A DNA stretch of 64,000 nt from Hortaea werneckii. Its lineage: Eukaryota; Ascomycota; Dothideomycetes; Mycosphaerellales; Teratosphaeriaceae. The stretch spans positions 1 through 64,000 of the forward strand of contig JBAOKB010000014.1 of the NCBI GenBank assembly GCA_037044905.1. The letters are read 5' to 3'. Under the pieces are notes generated by a model, which saw nothing but the letters and a program-made list of their open reading frames with translations, was not told where the DNA came from and searched no databases. This document shows positions 10,097 through 21,364 of this stretch, one piece after another. The translations under genes were made by a program, and so were the position numbers. Each line of letters begins with the position of its first letter. Position 1 is the stretch's first letter.

Positions 10097-12041
10097 GGTC
10101 TAGTTAGAAACAACCTCCGACTGTTGTCGGACAGACTCACGAGAAATTGGTTTGGCCATCGTCCTCCCGCAGTCTATTTGTACGCTCGTTGTCCTGAGAT
10201 GGTGATTTAGCGTACCGGGCATGTGAGCAGCTCTGGTGCGTTGCAGGGGACCGCCTACTATCGGGACCCAAGCAGGGTCAGAAGCCATGTTCGTCGCTCG
10301 TACCAAAAACGCATGCTCGGTTGCAGGCGCATGCAGCTGCTTGTGTAGCAAAGGCGCCTCGACAACGTGGGAAATGGGCGGGTGGGCAAGGAAGGATTGT
10401 AATCCGAAGCAGTGGAATCAACCCTGCGCATCCAGCGCCCGCTAAAAGTTAGACGGGAGGATTGGGGGAAGCCTAGCGGGATGCAAGCCAACCCGGAAGC
10501 AGGAAAGAGCAACGTTCATGGATCTTCATATCGGCTACCCTATTAACAGTGGGGGGGGATATGGCAGATGCGAATTGTTACCAGACGTTTGCGGGGTTCT
10601 CTATAGAGTCTGGTTAAAGGTCGCAATTGAATTGCTTAGACGAATCTTCAATATGCTAGTGAACCATTCCATCGGATCTCGCCGCGCTCGAAGGGAAAAG
10701 CCGTTCCTGAGGAACCACACGAACGAACGTTGACAACATCAGGTCCCAGAAACCCGTTGTTTCCAGTCGAGCCAAGGATTCTACTGCAGCTCTGTCTGGC
10801 GCTAGATTCTCCCATGTAGCCTTCTATCCGTGCAGCTGTTTCGTTAGCTTCATGCAGGAGCTCCCAGTATCCTGGCACATATGGCGTTTTCCCCCTCTCT
10901 CCTCAACCTCTCACGGAGATTTGAGAGGAGTCGAAGGATGGGAAGGGGGCTCCAACAGTCTGGGTTTGACAGGCGGCGGTTGTGCCGAATGTGAGGTAAC
11001 TACTGACTCGGCAGCCGGGAAAGGGAAGCCAACATGGTATATTCTTCGCAAAAGTAAAAAAGATACATTCCCACCTGCAGCTTTTTTTCCAGATCATCAC
11101 TTCATCCAGAGGGACGCTGTAATCGGTCCGCGCGGACGACTTTCTTGTGGGCACTTGTCTAATAAAAGACGATGCAACCCATCAGTCAGCTCTCGCTGGC
11201 GCACCACCACCACCCCCACCCCCTCAACGAGAAAGAAAGGACGGCCACTGTTGTCGATCTTCTAGCGATGCGACCTTGCAGATCTTTCAGCCCGCAGGGA
11301 AAGTGACACGTCTAGCCCTTTTCACCCTATCGCTTCGCATCACCACTAAAACAACACCCGTGCCTCTCATGGCCGTTTGATCTCGTAGTGGGCTGGGCAA
11401 AAATGTACACATGGTCTCGAGAGAGTTTCTCTGCAGCCTAGTTCCCAAGCAATTTGGTTTCTGAAACACAATCAATAGAAAGCCCATCTTCGTTTTTAAA
11501 AAAAACAACAACAAAGTATCGAATCTAAAGCCGTTTGGGGAAAAAAGAAAGAAAAAAAAACACCGCCGCCTGCTCCTTCGCTATGTGAGAGGGTTTTATA
11601 CACCAGACTCCGCCGTTTTTGACCCCGGCCCTTCCCCCCCCCCCCCCTACTATTGCGTGCCTATTTTCCGTTTTCCCGCCCGCTGCTTCTCTTCCTGCGC
11701 CTTTAAGACATGGATGTTTTACACAAAGATGGAGGGGGGAGACGGGAGATTTTGGCTTTTGGCTTTCTTTTTTTTTTTTTTCTCCCCTCTCTCACCGCCT
11801 ACATATAGACATCACGCCTACAGAAAATGCAGCCGAACTCTCTCAGACTACGGCCGAAAAAAAAGTAAAAAAAGCCTGATACGCCCTTGTAGTAGGCTGA
11901 AACAGCTGGACACCTCTAGCTTTTTTCTTGAGTCTTGCGGAACCTTGCCTATCCTCCTAGACGAAAACCCCATTCGCCTCGCCTCGGCCTTAAAAGCCGT
12001 TGCGACCGTAGCCAGTTAGGCTGGCTGGCTGGCTGTCACCG
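10097..12041. other. 1.9 kb intergenic region with homopolymer tracts
   Basis: Lies between the 5' end of the methyltransferase and the 3' end of the ABC transporter, both minus strand. It holds the methyltransferase promoter and a probable long 3' UTR for the transporter. Features seen are an 8-base G run near 10551, a C14 run at 11634-11647, a T run near 11768-11782 and several A-rich tracts (11497-11565, 11857-11875). Plus-strand ORFs at 10852-11265 and 11585-12019 cover these low-complexity tracts and look non-coding. Confidence 0.4.
11634..11647. repeat. C14 homopolymer
   Basis: Fourteen consecutive C residues in the non-coding region downstream of the ABC transporter. It may be length-variable or mis-called. 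Confidence 0.9.
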
Positions 12042-15000
12042 CTACGGGTGACCTGCCGGCTTCCCTGTCGGATCGGCGTTCTGAGGAGGGGACTGTACCG
12101 CACTGCTGGTAGCGCCTGCACCTTGATGCTGTCCGGGGGTCCAGGATCCTCGGCGGACGTTGCTGGCATCTGTACCGCCTATGCGGCCCATCTCAGACAC
12201 TGGCACCGATCTTGACGTGAGCAGCGTATCCGCCTGACCATTCTGCCGGGCCCGCCGCGCTTGCTCCTCCTCGTCACTACTTGACGTCCTCTCTTCTATG
12301 ATGGCGCTGCCGGCGCGCGCAGTACCGCCCATGCTCTCCCTCCGTAGCCTGTCGGCTTTGTCCTTCAACACTCTGGCTTCCTCGGCCGCACGCTGTGCTC
12401 GGACCTGCTTCTTCCACATGCCCGAGTAGCGACCTTTCATTGCGAGGAGCTCGTTGTGAGTCCCTCTCTCCACAACTCTGCCCTCGTGCAACACCAAGAT
12501 TTGGTCGCACATGGTAATAGTGCTCAGTCGATGGGCGATGACAAGCATCGTTCGCCCTTGAGCTAGTGTTTTGAGCGCTTCCTGAATGTGCTCCTCTGTC
12601 TCAGTGTCAAGCGCGGCTGTCGCCTCGTCAAGCAAGATGATACGAGGGTCCTTGATAATCGTGCGGGCAATCGCCACACGCTGCTTCTCACCGCCAGAAA
12701 GGCGCAAGCCTCTCTCACCCACCTTGGTGTCGTAGCCGTCCGGAAATCCGAGGATCTTCTCGTGAATGCTGGCAGCCCTGCACGCTTCGTATACCTCCTC
12801 ATCGGTTGCAGATTGTCTAGCGTACTTCAGATTGTACATTAAGCTCTCGTTGAACAAGACGGTATCCTGTGGAACGACGCCAATGTGTTTCCGAAGGCTG
12901 TCGATGGTGGTTTCTTGGACGTCGTGGGCATCGATCTGAATGTTTCCGCCCTGCGAGTTGTAGAAACGGAACAGCAATCGGAAGACAGTAGACTTGCCAC
13001 CGCCGGATTCTCCCACGAGAGCTGTCGTTGTGCCTGGCTTGCATCGGAACGTCAGACCCTGAAGCGCAGGTCTACGGGCGTCGTATGAGAAGTGCACATC
13101 GTTGTATCGGATCTCGCCCTCGCATGACGGCATCTCCGTGGCGTCCAGCTTGTCAACCACCGTGGGCTTCTCTTTGAACAGCTCCAGCATTCGCTCGGAG
13201 TTGATCATGTTGTTCTGGATCATTCTATAGAAAGTACCAAAGAAGTTCAGTGGCCCTTGGAGCTGGGTCATCAAGCTGAGCAACCGCACAAAGTCGCCCA
13301 CCTGCAGCTGGTGAGTTGTGACCTGGTAAGCTGCGATGAGCAAGGCTACAATCAATCCAAGCATGAACACCAGGTTTTGAACAGTGTTCATAAGAGCCAG
13401 AGAGAAAGTGACCAGATACTCCGCTTTCTGGTACTTCTTAACCGCCTCGTGGTAGCGGGAGAATTCGTACCGTTCGGCGTTGAAGTATTTGACCGTCTCA
13501 TAAGACATCATGGAGTCGTTCTTGACGGCGTCCTCCTCCCTGCTTGCGTTCGTAGCTTGTCGACGAATGTCTGCCCGCCAAGAAGCCATCCGGATGGTAA
13601 TATAGATGTACCAAAAGGTAATTACAGCAATCACCAGGGCGTAATACGAGTCGAACGAGATCAGGAGGTAGACGATCGCTACGCCCAAGTCGACAAGCAT
13701 CGGCAGCACGTTAAACGTAATGGACTCCAGGAACGTATTGAGTGAAGATCCTTTGCCGAGCGCAGAGAGCACCTCGCCAGTCTTCTTGCCAAGGTGGAAC
13801 TCCAGGCTAAGCATGTGCACGTGCTCAAAAGCGGCGACAGATAATTCTCGGTACGAGTATTGCTCGATTGGGATCCAAAGAACTTGGCGAGCAGCACCCA
13901 GGAGCCCGTTAGAGCCCTGAAAGATGCGAAAGACGATGTAGAGGCTGATTGCTCCCCACGGCATGTACACTGGTCCGTTCACCCCCGCCAATATGTCCGT
14001 GATATTACCTGCTTGTATCGGCACTAGCAGCTGAATAACTCGTTGGGCTCCCACTATGACAAAGCATAGCACAAAGTTGACTTGCAGCATTCGGTCTTTG
14101 TAGGGCCAGATGTACGGCAGGAAGACCGTGTATGCACGGAGATACTCCCACCAGCTTCGCGAAGGGGTTTCTTTGGGCTTCTCCCAGCCAGCCGGTGCTT
14201 CAACAGGTCCATGCGGCTTGCCGTTGGCAGTTCCGTATCCATTCGCCGCTTCTCCAGCTGCTCCATTGCCCGCGTGATCTTCTGCCAACAAAGATTGGCG
14301 CTCTTCTGCCCGGGCCGCCTCCGCCTTCAATTTGTATCCTTGCAGGAAGACGAATAAGGCGTAGAAGCCCACCAATGCCAACAGGAAGATGATGCGCACC
14401 AGATCCAGCGTGACCTCGGTGATCTCGAATTCAGTCATGTCTTCTTGTAGCTCTCCACCATTCGGCTCACCCACTCTGGGCTCGCGGTGCGCTCTTGAAT
14501 ATAGTCCGAAGGAGGCGCCTAATAGGATAATTTCCATTAATGAAGCTCCTATCCATGTCACCAGATGCGCCAGTGTCGGTGAGGGTTTCGAATCGATCAT
14601 CGTAATCAGGAGGAGGGCGTAGACCATGAAGGAGCCAACTAAGTAGATCTACACCTGTCAGCACGTCGTTTGCATGGCGCCTGTTGTTCTGTGCACCTAC
14701 CGTCGGCGCTTGTCCACACCACCAATGTTCCTCGCGGCCTACGATCGCATGGACTATTACGACGGCGATGTTGCCGCCAATCGAGCCCAGCACCCCCACG
14801 GACAGCCATTCGAACAGCAGCTTCCTTGGCCTGCTGAAGTCAAAGTCGTTGGGTATCGCGGGCTCCTTCTGTTTGCTCTTTTGCGGCAATGGCTTGCCTC
14901 CCGGGCCCAGCTGCTCGGGTTCGAGGTTGTCGTGGTCATCATTACGAGCCGTGGTGATGCTCCGGATCGTGAAGGTGATTATGTAAAGGCAGATTAGGAC

Positions 15001-15081
15001 GATGGGGTAGGCGATCTGCACGTAGGTCAAGATGTCCTGCGCCACTGGATTGCTCACCCAGGGCAGGGTGCCATCAGGCAT
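12042..15081 (-). CDS. HMT1: ABC half-transporter, Hmt1/ABCB6 type (vacuolar heavy-metal tolerance)
   Basis: Two exons: 15081-14701 and 14648-12042, with an intron at 14649-14700 (GTAGGT donor, GCTGAC branch, GTGTAG acceptor); 995 residues. The N-terminus is a hydrophobic extension of several membrane segments (roughly residues 15-240), as in fission yeast Hmt1 and ABCB6. An ABC transmembrane domain follows (about 310-610), then one nucleotide-binding domain. Walker A is GESGGGKST (about 673-681), the signature LSGGEKQR (about 777-784), Walker B IILLDEA (about 797-803) and the H-loop histidine lies in VIAHRLST (about 833). The protein works as a homodimer. Family members move phytochelatin- or glutathione-conjugated metals, or related substrates, into the vacuole. 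The Ser/Arg-rich C-terminal tail of about 150 residues is probably disordered. The substrate is inferred, not shown. Confidence 0.92.
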
Positions 15082-17179
15082 GTTCGGGTCGGTCGCCTCA
15101 CAAGATCGGACGAGGTTGAGTCTCGGGGTGGTGGAGGTGGGCGTGGTCGTATTGAAGTCGCTGCATGCAAAACGCCGCCGTGAAACCCACCGAGTGAGTG
15201 GCCGGCTGCACCAACAGCTAAGCCCGCAAGGTAGCGACTGTACCGATGGAAAGGTAAATTATGTAGCGAGGATGGAAGGGACGTTGCCTACAAGGGACCG
15301 TAGAGAGACGTAGGAGGTCGGAGCAAGTAGGCGGTAGTGGGGTGCAAGATTCAAAGACAGCGCGAGCCGGACATAATGATGGTGGATGCAGTGACAGCGA
15401 TGGTCCCCGGCCAGTAGAGTGAGGTGCGGTGCGGTGCAGTGCGGTGCCCTTCCTTCAGCAGGTGGCGATGGTGATGGCGAGACCGAAGTGAACTGAATGG
15501 AACGAGCGAGTGATGAACCGTCCCCGTCGGTTCATTCCATGCAGGCACCACCGCACCGCAGAGCAGAGCAGAGCAGAGCAGACAAGTGCACGCACGCACG
15601 CACGCTCGCTCGCTCGCCCGCCCCGGTACGCACTACGCACTATGCACAGCGGCGCACAGTGGCTTGCTGGGTCTGTGCAGAACGGCGAAGCCACCCGGTG
15701 CGTGCAAGGAAAGGTTATGTAGCGGCGGGACAGTAGCGTGCCTCCCAGATCACATTCAAGTTCCCCATTGCGCAACACTTATAACCACACCACTGGCCGG
15801 CAGCCACATGGTCTGCTCGTCTGCACTCGATGCTCCGGAACCACGCATCCTCCCCATGTTGGTGTTGTCAATACATACTCCCGGCATGCGCTGCAATATT
15901 TACGGGGATGCGGACGGGCGGTCAGTCTCCCTACGTGGCTGCGGTGAAGACCACCGACCACGATAATGCGCACGCACTCGGAGAAGAATCTGCACCAACA
16001 GCTGACACTCGCGCACCGTCCGGATCTCTTCCGCCTGGGTGGGAGGGGCAGCAAGAGTCAGCGCCGTTGGGATGATACTTCTACGACGCAACCACCCCTC
16101 CAACCGCCTCCAAGCCCTTACATCCCCTTTTCTCCCCGGCGACGCTGTGCGTGCATGCAATGGCTGACAGCTAACTACCTTGCACGCTTCTGGACCTTCC
16201 CCGGGCGCTTCGATGCATGATAGCTGTCTTCGCTCGCTTCGGAACCAGGAATTTAGGATCGACTGTCTGGAAATCATGAGACACACGATAAAGTTCCGGT
16301 GCGGTCCGTTGTCTTGAGTTACGCGAACTTCTCTTGGTCAAACCTTCACCGCGAGTCCCGAGCTCTCGAGGTCATGCTCTGCCTTTTGAGGCCGGCCTTT
16401 TACAGCAGCAGGACTTGTCGTTCCAGAGGATGTCGACCATGACATGGCCGACGGCATCGCTTTCCGCTTATGGAGACTATTCTCGTGACGGGAGATATGC
16501 TTGAACCCTAAAATACACCTTACTCGTGATGAGCTGACATGACCATCATGACTCTGCAATTTTTCGCCAAAGGCGCTAATAGTAGTCATCCGCCCGCCAC
16601 TGCTCGAAGCTTCCGCTTTTCATGGGCATGTGTTCTCTATTCCGCCAATCCCAGACTTTCCTAGCTTTGCTGGCTATGGATCAGGTTTCCCTCATCTATG
16701 ATCACTACCCTACATCGATCAAAGTGAGGCAAACCGCTCTTTTTCCACGTTTCTTGCGACATTCAAGCTTTCGTTCGGACAAGTACCCACAGGCGTCGGA
16801 AATGCTCTATCCACGCCGGCGGGCTCCTGCAAAACGCTCCTCAAAGGGAGCAATCCGTTTACTCGAAAGTGCCACAGACTCCTGTGTAAAGCTCATTAAG
16901 ACAGTCTAAGCCAGTATGCAGCTCTTACCAAGTGTACAGTGAAAGGTTACGTAGGATGGTAAAGATCGCATTCCAGACACTTCATTGTCAAAGCTGGAAT
17001 GTGCATCTCAGACGAGACCTTTGTCTCGCTTCGCGTGCGTGGTGTCTCGCGGAGCCTCTGCGTGCGTACAAAGAAGACAATGGCAGGTCAGTGCATCATG
17101 GCTATTCAAATTCATTGCAATCGTCCCATGGCGGGTCCGAAAGTGCAGCAACATCCAATTTGCTTTTCTAGTAACAACC
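15082..17179. promoter_or_regulatory. 2.1 kb region upstream of the ABC transporter, with tandem repeats
   Basis: Contains the transporter promoter and 5' UTR. Between about 15420 and 15625 it is built of short imperfect repeats (GGTGC, GAGCA, CGCA and CTCG units). No protein-like ORF or RNA gene was recognised in the remainder. Confidence 0.4.
15558..15624. repeat. Compound microsatellite (GAGCA, CGCA, CTCG units)
   Basis: Four tandem GAGCA-type units are followed directly by tandem CGCA units and then CTCG units. It is a compound simple repeat in the upstream region of the ABC transporter gene. Confidence 0.85.
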
Positions 17180-17464
17180 ATGTCGACGACAACTCAAAGG
17201 CCTCGATTTCCTCTTTCAATGCTTGCTTCGGGCTGCTTCATGAATGGGCGACGGAAAAGCGTAGTTGCTACTGTCGAAAAGGCAGAAGAGAGAAGCTCAA
17301 GAGCAACAGAAGTTACATCCCTGAGGAAGTTCGAGCGGAGTCCTGCTCCTAGTCCACCACCTGCAGAGGAAAGAAGGAAATTCGAACAGCAACGCCACGC
17401 ACAGCAAAAGCGCCAAACTACGCCAGCACAGCAAAAAGAAATACTAATAGATCAAATTCGATGA
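17180..17464 (+). CDS. Possible small basic protein, uncharacterised
   Basis: Open frame of 94 residues from an ATG in a good context (CAACCATG). It is preceded at once by TTGCTTTTCTAG, which looks like a splice acceptor. The sequence is rich in Arg, Lys, Gln, Glu, Ser and Pro (RKFERSPAPSPPPAEERRKF), resembling disordered fungal proteins. No domain is recognised. It could equally be chance, and the frame also extends upstream, so the start is uncertain. Confidence 0.22.
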   Translation: MSTTTQRPRFPLSMLASGCFMNGRRKSVVATVEKAEERSSRATEVTSLRKFERSPAPSPPPAEERRKFEQQRHAQQKRQTTPAQQKEILIDQIR

Positions 17465-17677
17465 CAACCACTCGAAGCACACCGAAGGCACTGTACGACA
17501 GGATCAAGCGAAATGCTATTGCATTCTGCCGCGTGGCATCCTCTTGTTGGTGCCAGCTACACATGCCGCTGTCTGCACGCTGAGATGCCTGAAGCCTTGT
17601 CCTCGCCTATCCTAGTCTTCGTCAATCGTCTATTACGATGCATGCGTTCCACACCTCCAATGGCCTTGAACCACGAC

Positions 17678-18424
17678 TCAACGACGGCGAAAGTTGCGGA
17701 CAGCTGCTTGGATCAGAGGTCGTCCCGTCAAGGTAACAATCCGGCGCATTGCCGTCTCCGCCCAACACATACGTGCACCTCGTGAAGCAACGCCGGAGGG
17801 TCCAAGTCCCTTCTGCCCGGCGTGCCATATATCGGCACCCAGGTCGAGCAACCAGGATACTCGACCAAATGTGCCAATAGCCACAACACAAAACTCTGGC
17901 GTGGCCTCCATAATCCCGTTACAACCTTTCCAGCCATCGCAGTTCTTCATGCACACCCCATTGGCAACGGCAGCATCCGGGTCGTCCTGTGAAAGTATGA
18001 TTGTAACGCTCCAGTCGGTTGCAAGAGCACCGTCGCAGTGAAGCTTATAGGTTATACCTTTCGAATTTCCTAAGGGGAGGGTCCAGGTGCATCCGTCATA
18101 TTTGCCCTTGTCGACGCCACACGGGTCAAGCGGTAGGCCGTCCCCATTGCTTAGTGCATCACCAGTCGAGCCCCCGATTCCTGGGGTCTCGGTTGTGACG
18201 CTCTGCGCAGGCACGAGGGCCGTTGGCATTTGAGCGGTAAAATTCTTAGAAAGTTGGTTCGGCAGTATCGGGTTGTCTCTTATTGAGACCGTTATCGATG
18301 AGCCTTGTGAAAGCGTTTTTTGTCGAATCAATAGCGCTGATCGCCAATTGATTGTTGTGAAAATGCCGGACGTATTGGTAAAGTGAAAGGAGGCAACTAA
18401 TACGAGCAGCGTCGACAGCTCCAT
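17678..18424 (-). CDS. Predicted secreted cysteine-rich protein
   Basis: The start is the ATG at 18424 rather than the one 36 bases upstream, because the first residues MELSTLLVLVASFHFTNTSG then form a plausible signal peptide. As drawn the protein is 248 residues without an intron. After a Ser/Thr-rich spacer the core has regularly spaced cysteines: DPCGVDKGKYDGCTW, KLHCDGAL, GVCMKNCDGWKGCNG and EFCVV, suggesting a small disulfide-bonded extracellular domain. The last 60 residues look less natural, and a second minus frame (17622-17891) is also open there, so an unrecognised intron near 17800 may replace the C-terminus. No enzymatic motif is seen. Such proteins are often surface or effector-like in this group, but that is only a possibility. 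Confidence 0.6.
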   Translation of the reverse strand: MELSTLLVLVASFHFTNTSGIFTTINWRSALLIRQKTLSQGSSITVSIRDNPILPNQLSKNFTAQMPTALVPAQSVTTETPGIGGSTGDALSNGDGLPLDPCGVDKGKYDGCTWTLPLGNSKGITYKLHCDGALATDWSVTIILSQDDPDAAVANGVCMKNCDGWKGCNGIMEATPEFCVVAIGTFGRVSWLLDLGADIWHAGQKGLGPSGVASRGARMCWAETAMRRIVTLTGRPLIQAAVRNFRRR

Positions 18425-18785
18425 GGTTGCGAGGTAGGATGTTGAGTAAAGAATGACCAACCAACACCATATGATAGTGGTAGAGGGTAATAGCTACTGG
18501 CCCAGAAGACAAGGAATGCTGTTGGATCGATCTACTAGCATCGTGTGTTGTTTGAGAAAGTTATGATCAGCGGTCAGCTATCTCATGCGTGCGGATGCGC
18601 ACTAAGGCCTGCAGTAAGGAGGAATCATGACCAGGGTGAAATGTACATAGGATAGAGTAATAACAGGGGACAAATGTTGAGTTGGTAACACCTACATGTC
18701 ACATTCTGTGAACAGAGGACTTCAATCAGTCACTGTTGACCCAGATCGTGATAATGCCAGATCGTGATAATGCTCAGACAAACTT
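18425..18785. promoter_or_regulatory. Upstream region of the secreted Cys-rich gene
   Basis: A 361-base gap between two minus-strand genes. A repeated ATCGTGATAATG element occurs twice near 18745-18772 (CAGATCGTGATAATGC in tandem). Nothing else is recognised. Confidence 0.4.
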
Positions 18786-19517
18786 TCAGAGTGTAGCATG
18801 CACCTCGGATCTGCGATTCAGCAACATCTCATTCCCACCATACCATGTCAACGCACTTGCCCCATAGCTGAATTGGCCCCGTTCACCGCACGCGTCCAGT
18901 AGTCCATTTCTCTCCCACAGGGCCACGACTTCATTAGCCCGTGTCCCTTGTTCGAGCCACGACCACAGCAGCTCTCTCATCCTAGGCTTCACCATCCATT
19001 TCACTTCATCCTCATTTTGTCGCATACTCCGGACCCGGAACTCAAAGCTTGTCCAATAGTATTGCACGTATCTACATACTGCCCTCTCCACATCGATCCT
19101 CGTCGCCGCCCGCCCATGGAGTTGGAGGTATAACGTTTCTGCGGCGCCTTTGACGGCGACGTGCGGCGCTCTGGGATATTGATGCTTCACACGATCATAC
19201 ATGCGCTGCAGCCCTTTCCGCGTCTGCACAGACTCTTCCGGCCATAGATTGGGTGCAGAGGCAAGTCGATGTCGTCTAGCTTCAGCATATACATGTTCAG
19301 GGCAAATATATCCAAAATTACATTCGTCCCAATGATCCCAGACCTCGTAGAGCAGGCGACCACGTGCCAGCGTCATTTCGCGAACATACTGTCGTTCAGC
19401 AACTGGTCTTGTGCTGGCAACGAAGACGTAGCCTGGCGCTTTGAATGTTTCGAAGTCTGCATTCGCGTGGAGTCGGATGACCTGTGTATACTCGGTATCA
19501 TCATAGGGCAGCGCCAT
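18786..19517 (-). CDS. Uncharacterised protein, 243 residues
   Basis: Single exon from the ATG at 19517. The sequence is well-mixed and protein-like: an opening MALPYDDTEYTQVIRLHANADF, then AERQYVREMTLARGRLLYEVWD, and a long helical segment around residues 95-200 with many aromatic residues (YVQYYWTSFEF). There is no signal peptide or membrane segment, and I cannot match it to a named family. The next gene upstream starts about 250 bases away on the other side of its stop, so it has its own compact promoter. Confidence 0.6.
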   Translation of the reverse strand: MALPYDDTEYTQVIRLHANADFETFKAPGYVFVASTRPVAERQYVREMTLARGRLLYEVWDHWDECNFGYICPEHVYAEARRHRLASAPNLWPEESVQTRKGLQRMYDRVKHQYPRAPHVAVKGAAETLYLQLHGRAATRIDVERAVCRYVQYYWTSFEFRVRSMRQNEDEVKWMVKPRMRELLWSWLEQGTRANEVVALWERNGLLDACGERGQFSYGASALTWYGGNEMLLNRRSEVHATL

Positions 19518-19766
19518 TCGAAGCGAGTGCGTCAGAATGGCGAGCGAAGTTGGCGATTAATATGTTGACCCAGAACCATCTTAGGCCTAATCATGTGTGA
19601 AGCTGAGCCTCGCCGGATGCGACATTCCGGAAGGCGTGGGGCTTTGTTGCGAAAGCATAGTGGCGGCTTCGCCAACCGTAGAAGAAAGGGCCAGTCGTTC
19701 GAATGCTTTCTGCCCTTTGTGCACGTGATCAATGCGTAGATGATTCTTGGATCCATCGAAGTTGCT

Positions 19767-21026
19767 TCATCCTGGGACTACCTGAGTCAGAACCAAATCA
19801 TCATCTACGAAGTCCTCGAGCTCGCCAATGGTGAACTCGCTGCAGTGTATATGTTTAGGCAGCGTCTCATGTGTGGATGATACCTCAGCTGAGAGCACGC
19901 TCCCTGTAGGCTCAGGCATTTGACGTGTTACAGATCCAGGCAATGAGTCTTTGGGTGCTGCTGCAGAACGGTATGTATGCAAAGTTTCAGCGAGGGACAC
20001 GCAGTCGTCTGCTTTGACTGAAGAGATAGCGCTTCTTGAGTCAGATTTTGGTTGAGACTTCATATTCCCATGAGCTGCAACAATCCGCGAAGGTATAGGA
20101 GGCGGCGGCATCAACTTGCTGTCATTTGTCGTGGGTCTCTTTATAGCAGTAATGTCTGGCGTAGCTGCCATGGAGTGCGTTGAGAGCCCCTGGCTTACAG
20201 GCGGAGTACACCGCTTCCTTTCCTCTCCCGTATCTTCCTTCCCAGCAGCAGCCTCGTTAGAAAGCTTTTGAGAACAGTCCCCAAGCTCTTCGAGATCTTC
20301 TGCGGTGAGATCAAAGTCGGCCGAATTGAAAGAAGCATTCCGTGCCTCTCTCGTCACTGTAGTCTCCTCGCGATTTAGCTCACGTGCAATCTGCGAGCTA
20401 CTTCCGAGCTCATTCTCAAAGTCGTCCAGGTCCTCCTCCATCGTCTGAGTCGGCTCAGGCTGCACACGGCTTGGCTGCCCGTACTGCGGCACTCGAGCCA
20501 TTGGTGTTGTATCTAAAGACAGCTGACGTGGTACAGACGCCTCAGACCTCGCTATGGTCGGCGACAACTCCATCGCTCCTAGAAGGCTTTCGTCATCCAG
20601 AGCATCCATGTCATCCGATGCTGTCTGCTCCTTGCAACCAGGTTCCTTTGCGTTCTCGGGACACTTTGCGGTCTCCGTTGTCTTGCCTCTCCCTCCGTGG
20701 CCGCCAAAGAAAGCACCCAAATGCATCTGGCTTCCGCGAAATCCAAACCTATCCCGTCTGACCTGTGTTCCAAGCATCGTCCGCTCTAGGTCGTCCTTCT
20801 CCCTCCGCTCCTTCTCCTGTCGCTTCTTCAGAGCTTCGGCTTTCTTCCGCTCCTGCTCCTTTGTACGCCATGCTCGTCGATCAAGCTCAATTGACCGCTC
20901 CAGTTGCTTCTTCTCGACATCGGAGAGAGGCTGCTGGGCACGAGACTTGTAGGCCGCTTTCGCTTGTTTAATTGTCTGGCGTTGGACTACCGGCCCGGAC
21001 TGCGGTTTAGGCATCGTCCTTGGCAT
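19767..21026 (-). CDS. Uncharacterised coiled-coil and disordered protein
   Basis: Intronless, 419 residues, ATG at 21026. The first 85 residues form a basic coiled coil (RQTIKQAKAAYKSRAQ, then SDVEKKQLERSIELDRRAW and a Lys/Glu/Arg-rich helix). The motif RDRFGFRGSQMHLGAFFGG follows. The remainder is Ser/Thr/Glu/Asp-rich and disordered, with several short acidic-hydrophobic motifs (DDFENELGSS, FDLTAEDLEELGD, EFTIGELEDFVDDDLVLTQ) of the kind that bind partner proteins. It lies head-to-head with COX4 across 338 bases. I recall similar fungal proteins of unknown function but cannot name one. Confidence 0.65.
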   Translation of the reverse strand: MPRTMPKPQSGPVVQRQTIKQAKAAYKSRAQQPLSDVEKKQLERSIELDRRAWRTKEQERKKAEALKKRQEKERREKDDLERTMLGTQVRRDRFGFRGSQMHLGAFFGGHGGRGKTTETAKCPENAKEPGCKEQTASDDMDALDDESLLGAMELSPTIARSEASVPRQLSLDTTPMARVPQYGQPSRVQPEPTQTMEEDLDDFENELGSSSQIARELNREETTVTREARNASFNSADFDLTAEDLEELGDCSQKLSNEAAAGKEDTGEERKRCTPPVSQGLSTHSMAATPDITAIKRPTTNDSKLMPPPPIPSRIVAAHGNMKSQPKSDSRSAISSVKADDCVSLAETLHTYRSAAAPKDSLPGSVTRQMPEPTGSVLSAEVSSTHETLPKHIHCSEFTIGELEDFVDDDLVLTQVVPG

Positions 21027-21364
21027 GGCAGTGACAAGGCCATGACGGAGGAGATGAAGTCAGTACGTGCAAAGATGGCGCGCATAGGTTGCAGCCTGGC
21101 AGACGCGTGAGTCGAAGAAGTCACATCCCACTACTGCTGCAGGGTATCAACAATGGATCGGCCTGCCTCAGCTGCCGTCACCGATCATGGATGATCCCGA
21201 GGCTGGAATCAGTCATGTTCTGCCTCAGGCAATCACAATAATCCGCCGGCGAATCCCGAAGCTCAGCAGCTTCGCGAGGGCTAGGGACATCGCATTGAAA
21301 GCTTCATTGCACACACCCTCCGCTCTCTACCCCTACCGCCTTCACGCGTCACGATACCGAGATC
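21027..21364. promoter_or_regulatory. Divergent promoter, coiled-coil gene / COX4
   Basis: A 338-base gap between outward-facing genes, so it must serve both. A pyrimidine-rich block (about 21305-21350) sits just before the COX4 ATG, as is common for fungal transcription starts. Confidence 0.5.

Noticed and set aside
13257..13745. 162-residue plus-strand frame inside the ABC transporter
   Set aside because: Antisense shadow of the conserved transmembrane domain.
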